A stretch of 17,468 bases of DNA. It comes from Bacteroidota bacterium (GTDB taxonomy: Bacteria; Bacteroidota; Bacteroidia; Chitinophagales; Chitinophagaceae). Shown here piece by piece: positions 6,924 through 13,496 of this stretch. The stretch's first letter is position 1. Each line of letters starts with the position of its first letter. Under the pieces are notes generated by a model. It had not been told where the DNA came from. It saw only the letters and a program-made list of their open reading frames with translations, and made no database searches. Made by a program: the position numbers and the translations under genes. The DNA is taken from positions 1 through 17,468 of the forward strand of contig JAPLER010000147.1 in NCBI GenBank assembly GCA_026391115.1. The letters run 5' to 3'.

Positions 6924-7784
6924 ATGTTTAACGAGCGTAACCAACGTGTACAAACTGCTCCACCATCTACACCTGTAGTTATTTTAGGTTTAAATGGTGC
7001 ACCACAAGCTGGTGAAAAATTCAAAGTGTATAGCGATGAATCTCAAGCTAAAGATATTGCTACAAAACGTTCTCAAATTATGCGTGAGCAAGGTTTGCGT
7101 GCAAGAAAACATATTACATTAGATGAAATTGGTCGTCGTTTGGCTTTAGGAAACTTCAAAGAATTAAACATCATTATCAAAGGTGATGTGGATGGTTCTG
7201 TTGAGGCATTGAGCGATAGTTTACAAAAACTATCTACACCAGAAGTTGCTATTAAAGTAGTATTAAAAGCAGTTGGTCAAATCTCAGAAAGTGATGTATT
7301 GTTAGCTGCTGCATCTGATGCAATCCTTATTGGATTTAACGTTCGTCCATCTTCTCAGGCTAATAAATTAGCAGAGAATGAAGGTGTACAAATTAAACAA
7401 TACTCTATCATTTACAAAGCCATTGAAGAGATTAAAGCTGCAATGGAAGGTATGCTTGAACCTAAGGTTGAAGAAAAAGAAGTTGCTACTGTTGAAATAC
7501 GTGAAGTATTCAAATTTGATAAAGCAACTGTTGCAGGTAGTTATGTTACTGAAGGTAAAATTAAACGTGACCATAAAATCAAGGTTTACAGAGATGGTAT
7601 CTTAGTTTATCCAAGACAAGAAGGTGGCTATGCTGAACTAGCTAGTTTGAAACGCTTTAAAGACGATGTAAAAGAAGTGAACAACAATTACGAGTGTGGT
7701 TTAACTATTAAGGGTTTTACTGATATTCAACCAGGTGATACTGTAGTTGCTTACGAAGAAGTAGAAATTAAACGTACGTTATAA
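6924..7784 (+). CDS. infB: translation initiation factor IF-2, C-terminal part (separated by the frame break)
   Basis: This is the remainder of IF-2. Homology resumes at GTA 6915 (VKAMFNERNQRVQ) and runs to the natural end (EVEIKRTL). The first in-frame ATG is 6924, five bases past the stop of the upstream part; it gives 286 residues. Contents are the end of domain II (STPVVILGLNGAPQAGEKF), the linker helix, domain III (IIIKGDVDGSVEALSDSLQKL) and the C2/fMet-binding domain (VRPSSQANKLAENEGVQI and EIREVFKFDKATVAGSYVTEG). All are well conserved, with no other mutation visible. Shift arithmetic requires a deletion of 3n+1 bases, consistent with 61 bases if 20 codons plus one base are missing. 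Separate translation by stop-start coupling is conceivable, but domain II would lack strands. I favour a sequence or assembly deletion in one gene, 4831-7784. Confidence 0.92.
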   Translation: MFNERNQRVQTAPPSTPVVILGLNGAPQAGEKFKVYSDESQAKDIATKRSQIMREQGLRARKHITLDEIGRRLALGNFKELNIIIKGDVDGSVEALSDSLQKLSTPEVAIKVVLKAVGQISESDVLLAAASDAILIGFNVRPSSQANKLAENEGVQIKQYSIIYKAIEEIKAAMEGMLEPKVEEKEVATVEIREVFKFDKATVAGSYVTEGKIKRDHKIKVYRDGILVYPRQEGGYAELASLKRFKDDVKEVNNNYECGLTIKGFTDIQPGDTVVAYEEVEIKRTL

Positions 7785-7808
7785 TTAAAACTTATAACTC
7801 AATAAATA

Positions 7809-7845
7809 AAACTGCCAAGTAATTTTTACTTGGCAGTTTTATTTT
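7809..7845 (+). terminator. Strong Rho-independent terminator of rimP-nusA-infB
   Basis: AAACTGCCAAGTAA (7809-7822) and TTACTTGGCAGTTT (7826-7839) form a perfect 14-bp stem with a TTT loop, followed by TATTTTAT. It lies 25 bp past the infB stop and ends the operon. The A-rich 5' flank would let it work in the reverse direction too, for the outer-membrane protein remnant on the minus strand. Confidence 0.88.
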
Positions 7846-7871
7846 ATAACATCGCATTTTATTGCTTCATT

Positions 7872-8012
7872 TTAGAAATAGTAAGAAACAGAAAAACTAA
7901 AACCTACACCTATAGTAAAATAAAAACTGTTTCTTCTTCTGTTATCATCAGATACGCCATCAATAGTATTATACCAGTATAGGTAAGCATAATTTATATC
8001 TGTAATCCATTG
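7872..8012 (-). pseudogene. C-terminal remnant of an outer-membrane beta-barrel protein
   Basis: On the minus strand, 46 codons are open between a TGA (8013-8015) and a TAA (7872-7874). They end SFYFTIGVGFSFSVSYYF. Alternating aromatic/small residues and a terminal Phe are the hallmark of the last strand of an outer-membrane beta barrel recognised by the Bam machinery. The preceding DNRRRN and TDINYAYLYWYN could be a loop and the previous strand. There is no start codon and no upstream barrel in any frame, so the 5' part of the gene is gone. The infB terminator (7809-7845) is placed to serve this gene on the opposite strand too, which suggests this was once a complete convergent gene. Confidence 0.6.
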
Positions 8013-8144
8013 TCAATATTAAGATTCTTTGTCATTGTCGTGTCGCTGTGCGTTGCTTTTTTTATATTTTTGAAACATTGGAAATTTTTTAACAACAATT
8101 TTTCTTTTGGGTCAGATTTGCAAACTCTATTAACAACTTTAACA

Positions 8145-8205
8145 TTTAACCAAGTTGTAATGTGGCAGTAATGAATACATTATTTTGCTGGGTCAACTGG
8201 TTAAA
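8145..8205. repeat. Nested inverted repeat, 61 bp
   Basis: TTTAACCAAGTTG (8145-8157) pairs with CAACTGGTTAAA (8194-8205) with one bulged base. Inside lies a second perfect hairpin, TAATG-AATA-CATTA (8169-8182), flanked by GCAG and TTTTGC. The symmetry is too long to be casual even in AT-rich DNA. No protein is encoded here. Confidence 0.6.
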
Positions 8206-8225
8206 TAAACAATGCCTTTTTAATA

Positions 8226-8275
8226 TTGGGTCAAATGGTTGTATGCAAAAGCACAACTACAGTGTTATGCCCAAC
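8226..8275. repeat. Compound hairpin region, 50 bp
   Basis: The outer arms TTGGG (8226-8230) and CCCAA (8270-8274) enclose two alternative hairpins. One is GTTG-TA-TGC-AAAA-GCA-CAAC (8238-8257). The other is GCACAAC-TACAGT-GTTATGC (8251-8270), whose stem has one T-G wobble on the minus strand. The two share GCACAAC and exclude each other. The function is unknown. Confidence 0.45.
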
Positions 8276-8342
8276 ATCTTTAATAAACTTAAACACAGCT
8301 AATGAATACACCACGCTTCTCCCCTATTTTTATACCTTAATT

Positions 8343-9119
8343 ATGAGCACAGAAAATAAAAAATCATTTGCTGACCTTGTTCAAATAATGAACGAATTGC
8401 GTGAACAATGCCCCTGGGATAAAAAACAAACCATACACACCCTGCGTAGTATGACTATTGAAGAAACCTACGAACTAGGCGATGCGATTATAGAAAATGA
8501 CTGGCAAAATATTAAGGAAGAACTAGGTGATGTATTGCTGCACATTTTATTTTATTCTAGAATAGCTAGCGAGGAAAAACAATTTACTATTGATGATGTT
8601 ATTGATGGTATTGCAAAAAAATTAATTCATCGTCACGCACATATTTATGGCGATGTTAAAGTAAATGATGATACTGATGTAAAAAGAAACTGGGAAAAAA
8701 TTAAACAAGCCGAAGGCAAAAAAAGTGTGTTGAGTGGCGTGCCTAATAGTATGAATGCTTTACCAAAAGCTATATGCATACAAGAGAAAGCTAAAAAAGT
8801 GGGCTTTGAATGGGAAAATAAAGAAGATGTATTTAAAAAAGTAGAGGAAGAAATGCTTGAGTTGCAAGAAGCTATTGCTAGCAACAATCAGCAGCATATT
8901 GAAGAGGAATTTGGCGATGTATTGTTTAGCCTAGTAAATTATAGTAGGTTTTTAAATGTAGATGCCGACCTTGCACTGGAAAAAGTGAACAAAAAATTTA
9001 TTGCCCGATTTAAAAAAATGGAAGAAGTGGCTACTGCACAAGGCAAGCATTTAACAGAGATGAGTTTACAGGAAATGGATGCTATTTGGAATGAAGTTAA
9101 AAAAGATATTCATTGTTAA
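8343..9119 (+). CDS. mazG: nucleoside triphosphate pyrophosphohydrolase MazG
   Basis: The 258-residue cytosolic enzyme hydrolyses NTPs/dNTPs to NMP and PPi, as a house-cleaning activity for aberrant nucleotides. It has two MazG domains. The first opens with LREQCPWDKKQTIHTLRSM (about 19-37) and carries the Mg-binding acidic motif EETYE (40-44) plus KEELGDVLLH (58-67). The second has EEMLELQEAIASN and EEEFGDVLFSLVNYSRFL. The linker RNWEKIKQAEGKKSVLSGVP is the usual MazG stretch. The start chosen is ATG 8343, because upstream codons of the open frame (from 8226) show no family similarity and lie in the repeat-rich gap. The stop overlaps the start of the next gene, a large sensor kinase, by 7 bp, so translation of the two is probably coupled. 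Confidence 0.95.
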   Translation: MSTENKKSFADLVQIMNELREQCPWDKKQTIHTLRSMTIEETYELGDAIIENDWQNIKEELGDVLLHILFYSRIASEEKQFTIDDVIDGIAKKLIHRHAHIYGDVKVNDDTDVKRNWEKIKQAEGKKSVLSGVPNSMNALPKAICIQEKAKKVGFEWENKEDVFKKVEEEMLELQEAIASNNQQHIEEEFGDVLFSLVNYSRFLNVDADLALEKVNKKFIARFKKMEEVATAQGKHLTEMSLQEMDAIWNEVKKDIHC

Positions 9120-10969
9120 GCACTTTAAAAAAAATATTATCTACACATAAAAATTATGTATTGCTTGCTGCAATAGTGTTGTTTATTATTTCGGTATTTA
9201 TACAAGAAAATAAAACAAACAACTACAACGAAAAGCAAGTACAGCAAAACATTCAGCAATACATAACAGCACAAGAAAATGATTTTAATACCTTATGCAG
9301 TAGTAATACTTTTATAGAAGATATAAAAAAAAGTAACCCAACGGTTAACAAAAATTATGGTATTGGTTTATATGAATGGGAAGAAGAATCTTATGAATTG
9401 ATTGCTTGGAATAATTTGAATTTTATTGACACTGTAGCCACTCATTATGCTATAGATACCAGCTATTTAATTGAAAATACATTGGGTTATTTTGAATGTA
9501 TAATAAAACATATACATACCAGCAATACTACTTATTTGGCTTATGCAATACTGCCCATACACTATAGTTTTTCTACTACACAAGAATATCGTAGCCCAAT
9601 AAAAGAGTACTTTAATTATTACACCATTGATACAAGTAATAAAAGTAAGCTTACCATCAATACGGCTAATCATAGATTGCTTTTTCACATCACAAAAAAT
9701 CAGTCTGTAATTAATGTACCCTATAGCTATACTACAATTATTACAAGGCTTTTAGGTATATTATTATTATGCTTTTATATTCATCTTACAGCTATTAGGT
9801 TTGTAAAAAATACAAGTTTTAAGAAAGGATTTATTTTTTTAGTGACAGTGCTTGGGCTGTTAAGATGCATAACTTATTTCTTTAAAATTCCATTTGTATT
9901 TTCAAAACTTACTTTATTTGACCCTACCATTTTTGCATCCAATGTTTTACACCCATCTCTTGGAGATTTATTAATTAATTTATTACTACTATTTTGGATA
10001 GTGAGCTTTATAGAAAATAAAGAAGCAACAAATAATACATCTAAAAATAAATGGAGGGCATTGTTGCAACTTGCCATCATTGTGGCAGTTTCATTTTTAT
10101 TTATAGATTTAATTAAAAGCTTGGTTATAGATTCAAAAATCCCTTTTGATGTAGAAAATTTCTTTAATTTAAATGAATTTACAGCTGTTGCATTTGCTAC
10201 TATCTGTCTTATCATAATTAATTATGTAAAAATTTCAATTGCATTATACCAAGCTGTTATTCATCAAAAGATGAGCTTAGGTATTCAAGTAATTGTAGTT
10301 TTTATTGTAGGTATAGCAGGCATTGTAACAGAAAGTTACTTTTACAAATACAATATTTTATTTCCAGTTATAATACTATGTTGGTTAATTGTATTTGTAA
10401 GTTTTCTATTCCTATTCGAAGCCAAGCGTTTCTTTTTCCACCAAAAAAATAGTATTCTATCGCTTTATTGGATCTTATTTTTCACAGCTTCAACGGCTGC
10501 CATTATTGTTTTTTTTGAAGAAAAATTAGAGGTAGAACAAAGACAACAACTTGCTGAAAAAATATATTTATCGAAACAAAGTAATGCAGATTTTAGTTTA
10601 ACAGAAGCTCAAAGCAGTGAATATTCTTTTGCCATATATCAAAATGGAAAATTAAAAGAAAATACAGGAACGCATTTGTTTTACAGGCACCAAAGCCCTT
10701 ACAATATTGGTTTTTCTATTGAAGAGAATAATGGCGAAAGCAAATTAACGTACCAGGTTAATGAAGATGCAGCAGTGGTGTTAATTAAAAAAATGCAACA
10801 CTCCTTAAACTTTTTAACGCTATTTGCTTATTTATTTTTTGCTTTTGTAATAGTTGTTTTTTTGTTGTTTTTTGTATTGAAAATTGCCGTAGCCAAAATA
10901 TTTATTAAGTGCAGCATCTTTTATTACTGTAGGTTTTGTTTCTATTTATTTTTATACCCAAAAATTTAA
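9113..10969 (+). CDS. large NtrY-like sensor histidine kinase, N-terminal membrane part (frame broken)
   Basis: The only plausible start is TTG 9113, inside the mazG stop region: the frame is closed just upstream (TAA 9098) and has no ATG for over 100 codons. The product opens with a membrane anchor (YVLLAAIVLFIISVFI, about 15-30), then an extracytoplasmic domain of about 170 residues, then six to seven hydrophobic segments (about 205-455). A second extracytoplasmic segment follows (LEVEQRQQLAEKIYL onward), and then a last membrane segment (FVIVVFLLFFVLK). This is the layout of the very large (about 1,100-1,200 residues) sensor kinases of Bacteroidota. After residue about 595 the sequence stops looking like the family (AKIFIKCSIFYYCRFCF to the stop). 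The true continuation is in another frame from about 10893. The first half alone has no kinase domain. Confidence 0.75.
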   Translation: MLSTLKKILSTHKNYVLLAAIVLFIISVFIQENKTNNYNEKQVQQNIQQYITAQENDFNTLCSSNTFIEDIKKSNPTVNKNYGIGLYEWEEESYELIAWNNLNFIDTVATHYAIDTSYLIENTLGYFECIIKHIHTSNTTYLAYAILPIHYSFSTTQEYRSPIKEYFNYYTIDTSNKSKLTINTANHRLLFHITKNQSVINVPYSYTTIITRLLGILLLCFYIHLTAIRFVKNTSFKKGFIFLVTVLGLLRCITYFFKIPFVFSKLTLFDPTIFASNVLHPSLGDLLINLLLLFWIVSFIENKEATNNTSKNKWRALLQLAIIVAVSFLFIDLIKSLVIDSKIPFDVENFFNLNEFTAVAFATICLIIINYVKISIALYQAVIHQKMSLGIQVIVVFIVGIAGIVTESYFYKYNILFPVIILCWLIVFVSFLFLFEAKRFFFHQKNSILSLYWILFFTASTAAIIVFFEEKLEVEQRQQLAEKIYLSKQSNADFSLTEAQSSEYSFAIYQNGKLKENTGTHLFYRHQSPYNIGFSIEENNGESKLTYQVNEDAAVVLIKKMQHSLNFLTLFAYLFFAFVIVVFLLFFVLKIAVAKIFIKCSIFYYCRFCFYLFLYPKI

Positions 10970-12287
10970 TGCTGCTAATGATGATAAAATATTAAAAGCC
11001 TTATCTACCATTAATCAGGTAAGTGCTTTAATAAGTTTAGAGGACACTTCTTTACACGATATCATTACCGATGCTGAAATTAAAAATAATCTGGTCATTG
11101 ACATTTATGACACAGATGGAAAATTGATTGAAAAGAGTAATAAACTTGGTAAAAAAGGAAACTACATTCTGCAACAAATGAACTTTGCAGCATATCAAAC
11201 CATCTACCAGCAACACGAATTGTATTTTAAACAACAAGAAGAAAATTATGGTGAAAAATTTTATAGTTTTTACAAACCATTATTAAATAATAGTGGCGAA
11301 ACCATTGGCTGTATTAATATTCCTGACATTAATTATAAAAAATCATTAAAGCAAGATTTGTCTGGGTTTATTGCTACATTAATTAATATCAATGCCTTTA
11401 TTTTTTTGCTTGCAGCTGCTATTGCATTTATTGTTACCAATAGAATTACTTCCTCGTTTACATTAATAAAAAATAAAATGAAAGCCATTAACTGGCAATC
11501 GCAAAACGATGAAATTGAATGGAACAGAAATGATGAAATTGGAGCATTGGTAAAAGAGTATAATTTAATGGTGAGAAAGTTGGATGAAACTGCAAAAGCA
11601 TTTGCACAAAGCCAAAAGGAAGTGGCTTGGAAAGAAATGGCAAAGCAAGTGGCACACGAAATTAAAAATCCTTTAACGCCAATGAAATTAAGCATTCAAT
11701 ACCTGCAAAATAAAATTGGTGAAGATGCCCCTAACATTAAACAACTATCTGCAACTGTTGCCAATACTTTAATTGAACAAATTAATCAGCTATCAAATAT
11801 TGCTAGCGATTTTTCTCAATTTGCCAATATTTCCAATACCAAAGCAGAAAAAGTTGATATGACTGAAATTGTAAAAAGTGTAGTTACATTATTTAGTGTT
11901 CATCAAAATGTAAGTATAGAATACAACAGCTTAAATACGCAACATTTTGTTTTTGCAGATAAAATACAGATAACAAGATTGTTTACCAACTTAATAAAAA
12001 ACGCTATTGAAGCTACAAACGAAAATACAAACACACATATTTTTATTGAGGAGCAAATAGTTAATAATTACATTATCATTTCGTTGAAAGACAATGGCAC
12101 AGGCATTCCTGAGGAATTGCAGCCTAAAATATTTGCACTAAATTTTACAACAAAAAACTCTGGAACAGGTTTAGGCTTGGCAATTTGCAAAGGCATTGTT
12201 GAAAATGCGAATGGCAATATTTGGTTTGAAACAGGTATTACTGGAACTACTTTTTTTGTTGAGTTACCATTGGTTGAAAATATATAG
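10893..12287 (+). CDS. NtrY-like sensor histidine kinase, C-terminal HAMP-kinase part (separated by the frame break)
   Basis: This is the second half of the same kinase. The open frame starts after TAG 10890-10892. It begins with a membrane helix (YLLSAASFITVGFVSIYFY), a sensor domain of about 120 residues (VIDIYDTDGKLIEKSNKL within it), another membrane helix (AFIFLLAAAIAFIVTNRI) and a HAMP linker (NRNDEIGALVKEYNLMVRKL). The HisKA box is WKEMAKQVAHEIKNPLTPMK, with the phospho-accepting His codon at 11655-11657. The ATPase domain has NLIKNAIEAT (N box), DNGTGIP (G1), LNFTTKNSGTGLGLAI (F/G2) and a final GTTFFVELP. All catalytic boxes look intact. The in-frame starts inside it (TTG 11124, ATG 11178) lie within the sensor domain, so they are unlikely to be natural. 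I read 9113-12287 as one gene damaged near 10893. Confidence 0.85.
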   Translation, partial: PKYLLSAASFITVGFVSIYFYTQKFNAANDDKILKALSTINQVSALISLEDTSLHDIITDAEIKNNLVIDIYDTDGKLIEKSNKLGKKGNYILQQMNFAAYQTIYQQHELYFKQQEENYGEKFYSFYKPLLNNSGETIGCINIPDINYKKSLKQDLSGFIATLININAFIFLLAAAIAFIVTNRITSSFTLIKNKMKAINWQSQNDEIEWNRNDEIGALVKEYNLMVRKLDETAKAFAQSQKEVAWKEMAKQVAHEIKNPLTPMKLSIQYLQNKIGEDAPNIKQLSATVANTLIEQINQLSNIASDFSQFANISNTKAEKVDMTEIVKSVVTLFSVHQNVSIEYNSLNTQHFVFADKIQITRLFTNLIKNAIEATNENTNTHIFIEEQIVNNYIIISLKDNGTGIPEELQPKIFALNFTTKNSGTGLGLAICKGIVENANGNIWFETGITGTTFFVELPLVENI

Positions 12288-12307
12288 TAATAAAATTATG
12301 GATTAGT

Positions 12308-12727
12308 TTATACATATTTTTTTTGCCTGTAAGTTTCATCATCTGCATCGTTTTCACTAAGTTCCTCTGTTGGATTTTTTATAATACCCACCGAAAGTTG
12401 AAATAACAGAAACAATAAAACAGAAGATAATAATAATTCGCCCCAAGTAAACCAATAGCCCCAAATACTGTACACAGCAGCTTTTTCGGGATGTGCAGGA
12501 TTATAAATTACAGTAGTTTCTTCTCCCTGATGTAAACTTCTAAAAACATAATCTGCGTCTATAGAATATATTTTGCTATCAACTTTATAACTTGCTATTG
12601 CTTTTTTATTAGACGAAATAGAGATTGATGCTATAGTTGTTTCACCATCAAAATAATCTGGCTCTCGAGTATAAAAAATATAGCAAGCATAACAAATTGC
12701 ATATAGTGTAACAACAAGTCTAAACAT
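12308..12727 (-). CDS. DUF3592-like membrane protein
   Basis: The 139-residue protein has an N-terminal membrane segment (FRLVVTLYAICYACYIFY), a middle beta-rich domain with GEETTVIYNPAHPEKAAVYS (about 67-87), and a second membrane segment (FTWGELLLSSVLLFLLFQLSV). The tail is acidic and charged. The 'G-x-x-V-x-V-x-Y-N-P-x-x-P' pattern followed by a helix is typical of DUF3592 proteins, whose role is unknown. It is convergent with the large sensor kinase, with only 20 bp between stops and no clear terminator. It lies 43 bp downstream of the response regulator on the same strand and may share its transcript. Confidence 0.65.
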   Translation of the reverse strand: MFRLVVTLYAICYACYIFYTREPDYFDGETTIASISISSNKKAIASYKVDSKIYSIDADYVFRSLHQGEETTVIYNPAHPEKAAVYSIWGYWFTWGELLLSSVLLFLLFQLSVGIIKNPTEELSENDADDETYRQKKYV

Positions 12728-12770
12728 GAATAGTATTCATTAAAATTTTAAATATTATTTGAGGGAGCAA

Positions 12771-13382
12771 CTACATCCAACTTCTTACTTTAGCTATAGC
12801 TGCAGTGCGAGATGCAACATCTAACTTCAAATAAATATTACTGATATGAGTTTTGATGGTATTGACAGAAACAAATAAACTATCTGCCATTTGCTGATTG
12901 GTTTTTCCTTCATAAATAGCAACAAGTACGTCAAATTCTCTTTCACTAATTTGAGCCAAAATATGTTTGTTAATATTGGCAAGAGCAAGTGTAGGTTTAG
13001 TTTCTCGTAAACTAAAATTGTACAAAGCTATCTCAAGTCCAGCCAATACATCTTTTTCTTCAAAAGGCTTTACAATATATCCAGCTGGCTGTGTTTTTTT
13101 GGCTCTATCAAGTGTTGCTTTATCGGCGTGTGATGTTAAAAAAATAAATGGCAAATGATATTGTTGATGAATAATTTCTGCTATATCAATTCCATCTTTT
13201 TCATCTTCCAAATTTATATCCAGTAACACTGCATCTGGTGTATTCATTTGCAACTGTTGTATAGCTTCTTTGTAAGTATGTGCAATTGCAGATACAGCAA
13301 AGTCAATGTTATTGAGGGTTTGTTCAATATCCATTGCTATAAAAGGTTCGTCTTCTACAACAAGAATTCTTATTTCGCTCAT
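12771..13382 (-). CDS. response regulator, REC plus LuxR-type DNA-binding domain
   Basis: The 203-residue cytosolic transcription regulator has a receiver domain at 1-120, with acidic pocket E10-D11, phospho-acceptor D55 (AVLLDINL), the FLTSHAD strand with the switch Thr/Ser, and the conserved Lys in IVKPFEEKD (about 105). The C-terminal LuxR/GerE helix-turn-helix covers about 144-203: ISEREFDVLVAIYEGKTNQQ, then SVNTIKTHISNIYLKLDV and the end KVRSWM. It lies 24 bp downstream of the TPR-containing sensor kinase on the same strand, so the two should form one two-component system. In this type of Bacteroidota pair the kinase phosphorylates D55 and the LuxR domain then binds target promoters. The target genes are not shown by the sequence; the adjacent DUF3592 gene is one candidate. 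Confidence 0.92.
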   Translation of the reverse strand: MSEIRILVVEDEPFIAMDIEQTLNNIDFAVSAIAHTYKEAIQQLQMNTPDAVLLDINLEDEKDGIDIAEIIHQQYHLPFIFLTSHADKATLDRAKKTQPAGYIVKPFEEKDVLAGLEIALYNFSLRETKPTLALANINKHILAQISEREFDVLVAIYEGKTNQQMADSLFVSVNTIKTHISNIYLKLDVASRTAAIAKVRSWM

Positions 13383-13406
13383 ATTAATTTTTAGGGTTTT
13401 ATAAAA

Positions 13407-13496
13407 TTAAACAAGTTTATATTTTGTAATGAATAGTTCTATACAAGTACCATTGTCAACTTCAATATTCATTGTAGCTTGCAATTTTTGCAAAAA
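13407..13496 (-). pseudogene. Detached C-terminal end of the TPR sensor kinase
   Basis: In a different minus-strand frame from the kinase body, 29 codons read FLQKLQATMNIEVDNGTCIE and end LFITKYKLV before TAA 13407-13409. The 'xLxxxxxIxxDNGTxIxLxI' form is exactly how HATPase domains of HisKA_2 kinases end. It overlaps the out-of-frame tail of the upstream part and lies 24 bp before the response regulator. It therefore marks the true end of the kinase gene, now separated by a frame shift. Confidence 0.7.

Larger units (their letters stand above)
8016..8342. other. Non-coding AT-rich region with nested inverted repeats
   Basis: I see no gene on either strand here; the open frame that runs into mazG from 8226 shows no family similarity. 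The stretch holds GGGTCA at 8109, 8190 and 8228, the two inverted-repeat structures listed separately, and TTATGCCCAAC-type sequence at 8265-8275. The 3' part must contain the mazG promoter; CCTATTTTTATA at 8323-8334 is a weak -7 candidate. The composition and lack of coding suggest leftover mobile or intergenic repeat DNA beside the truncated barrel gene. Confidence 0.5.

Noticed and set aside
6900..6930. Programmed frameshift or translational bypass in infB
   Set aside because: There is no slippery heptamer or recoding structure that would restore the protein, and conserved codons are physically absent, so no decoding event could produce full-length IF-2.
8226..8275. Possible integron attC site (GCCCAAC at 8269-8275 fits RYYYAAC; ATTGGGT at 8225-8231 is close to GTTRRRY)
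   Set aside because: The two boxes are in the wrong order for attC (the RYYYAAC box should come first), no second full consensus box is present, and no integrase or cassette genes are in the window.
8226..8342. N-terminal extension of MazG by 39 residues
   Set aside because: The extension has no MazG similarity and falls in the hairpin-rich non-coding stretch. ATG 8343 gives a normal-length enzyme.
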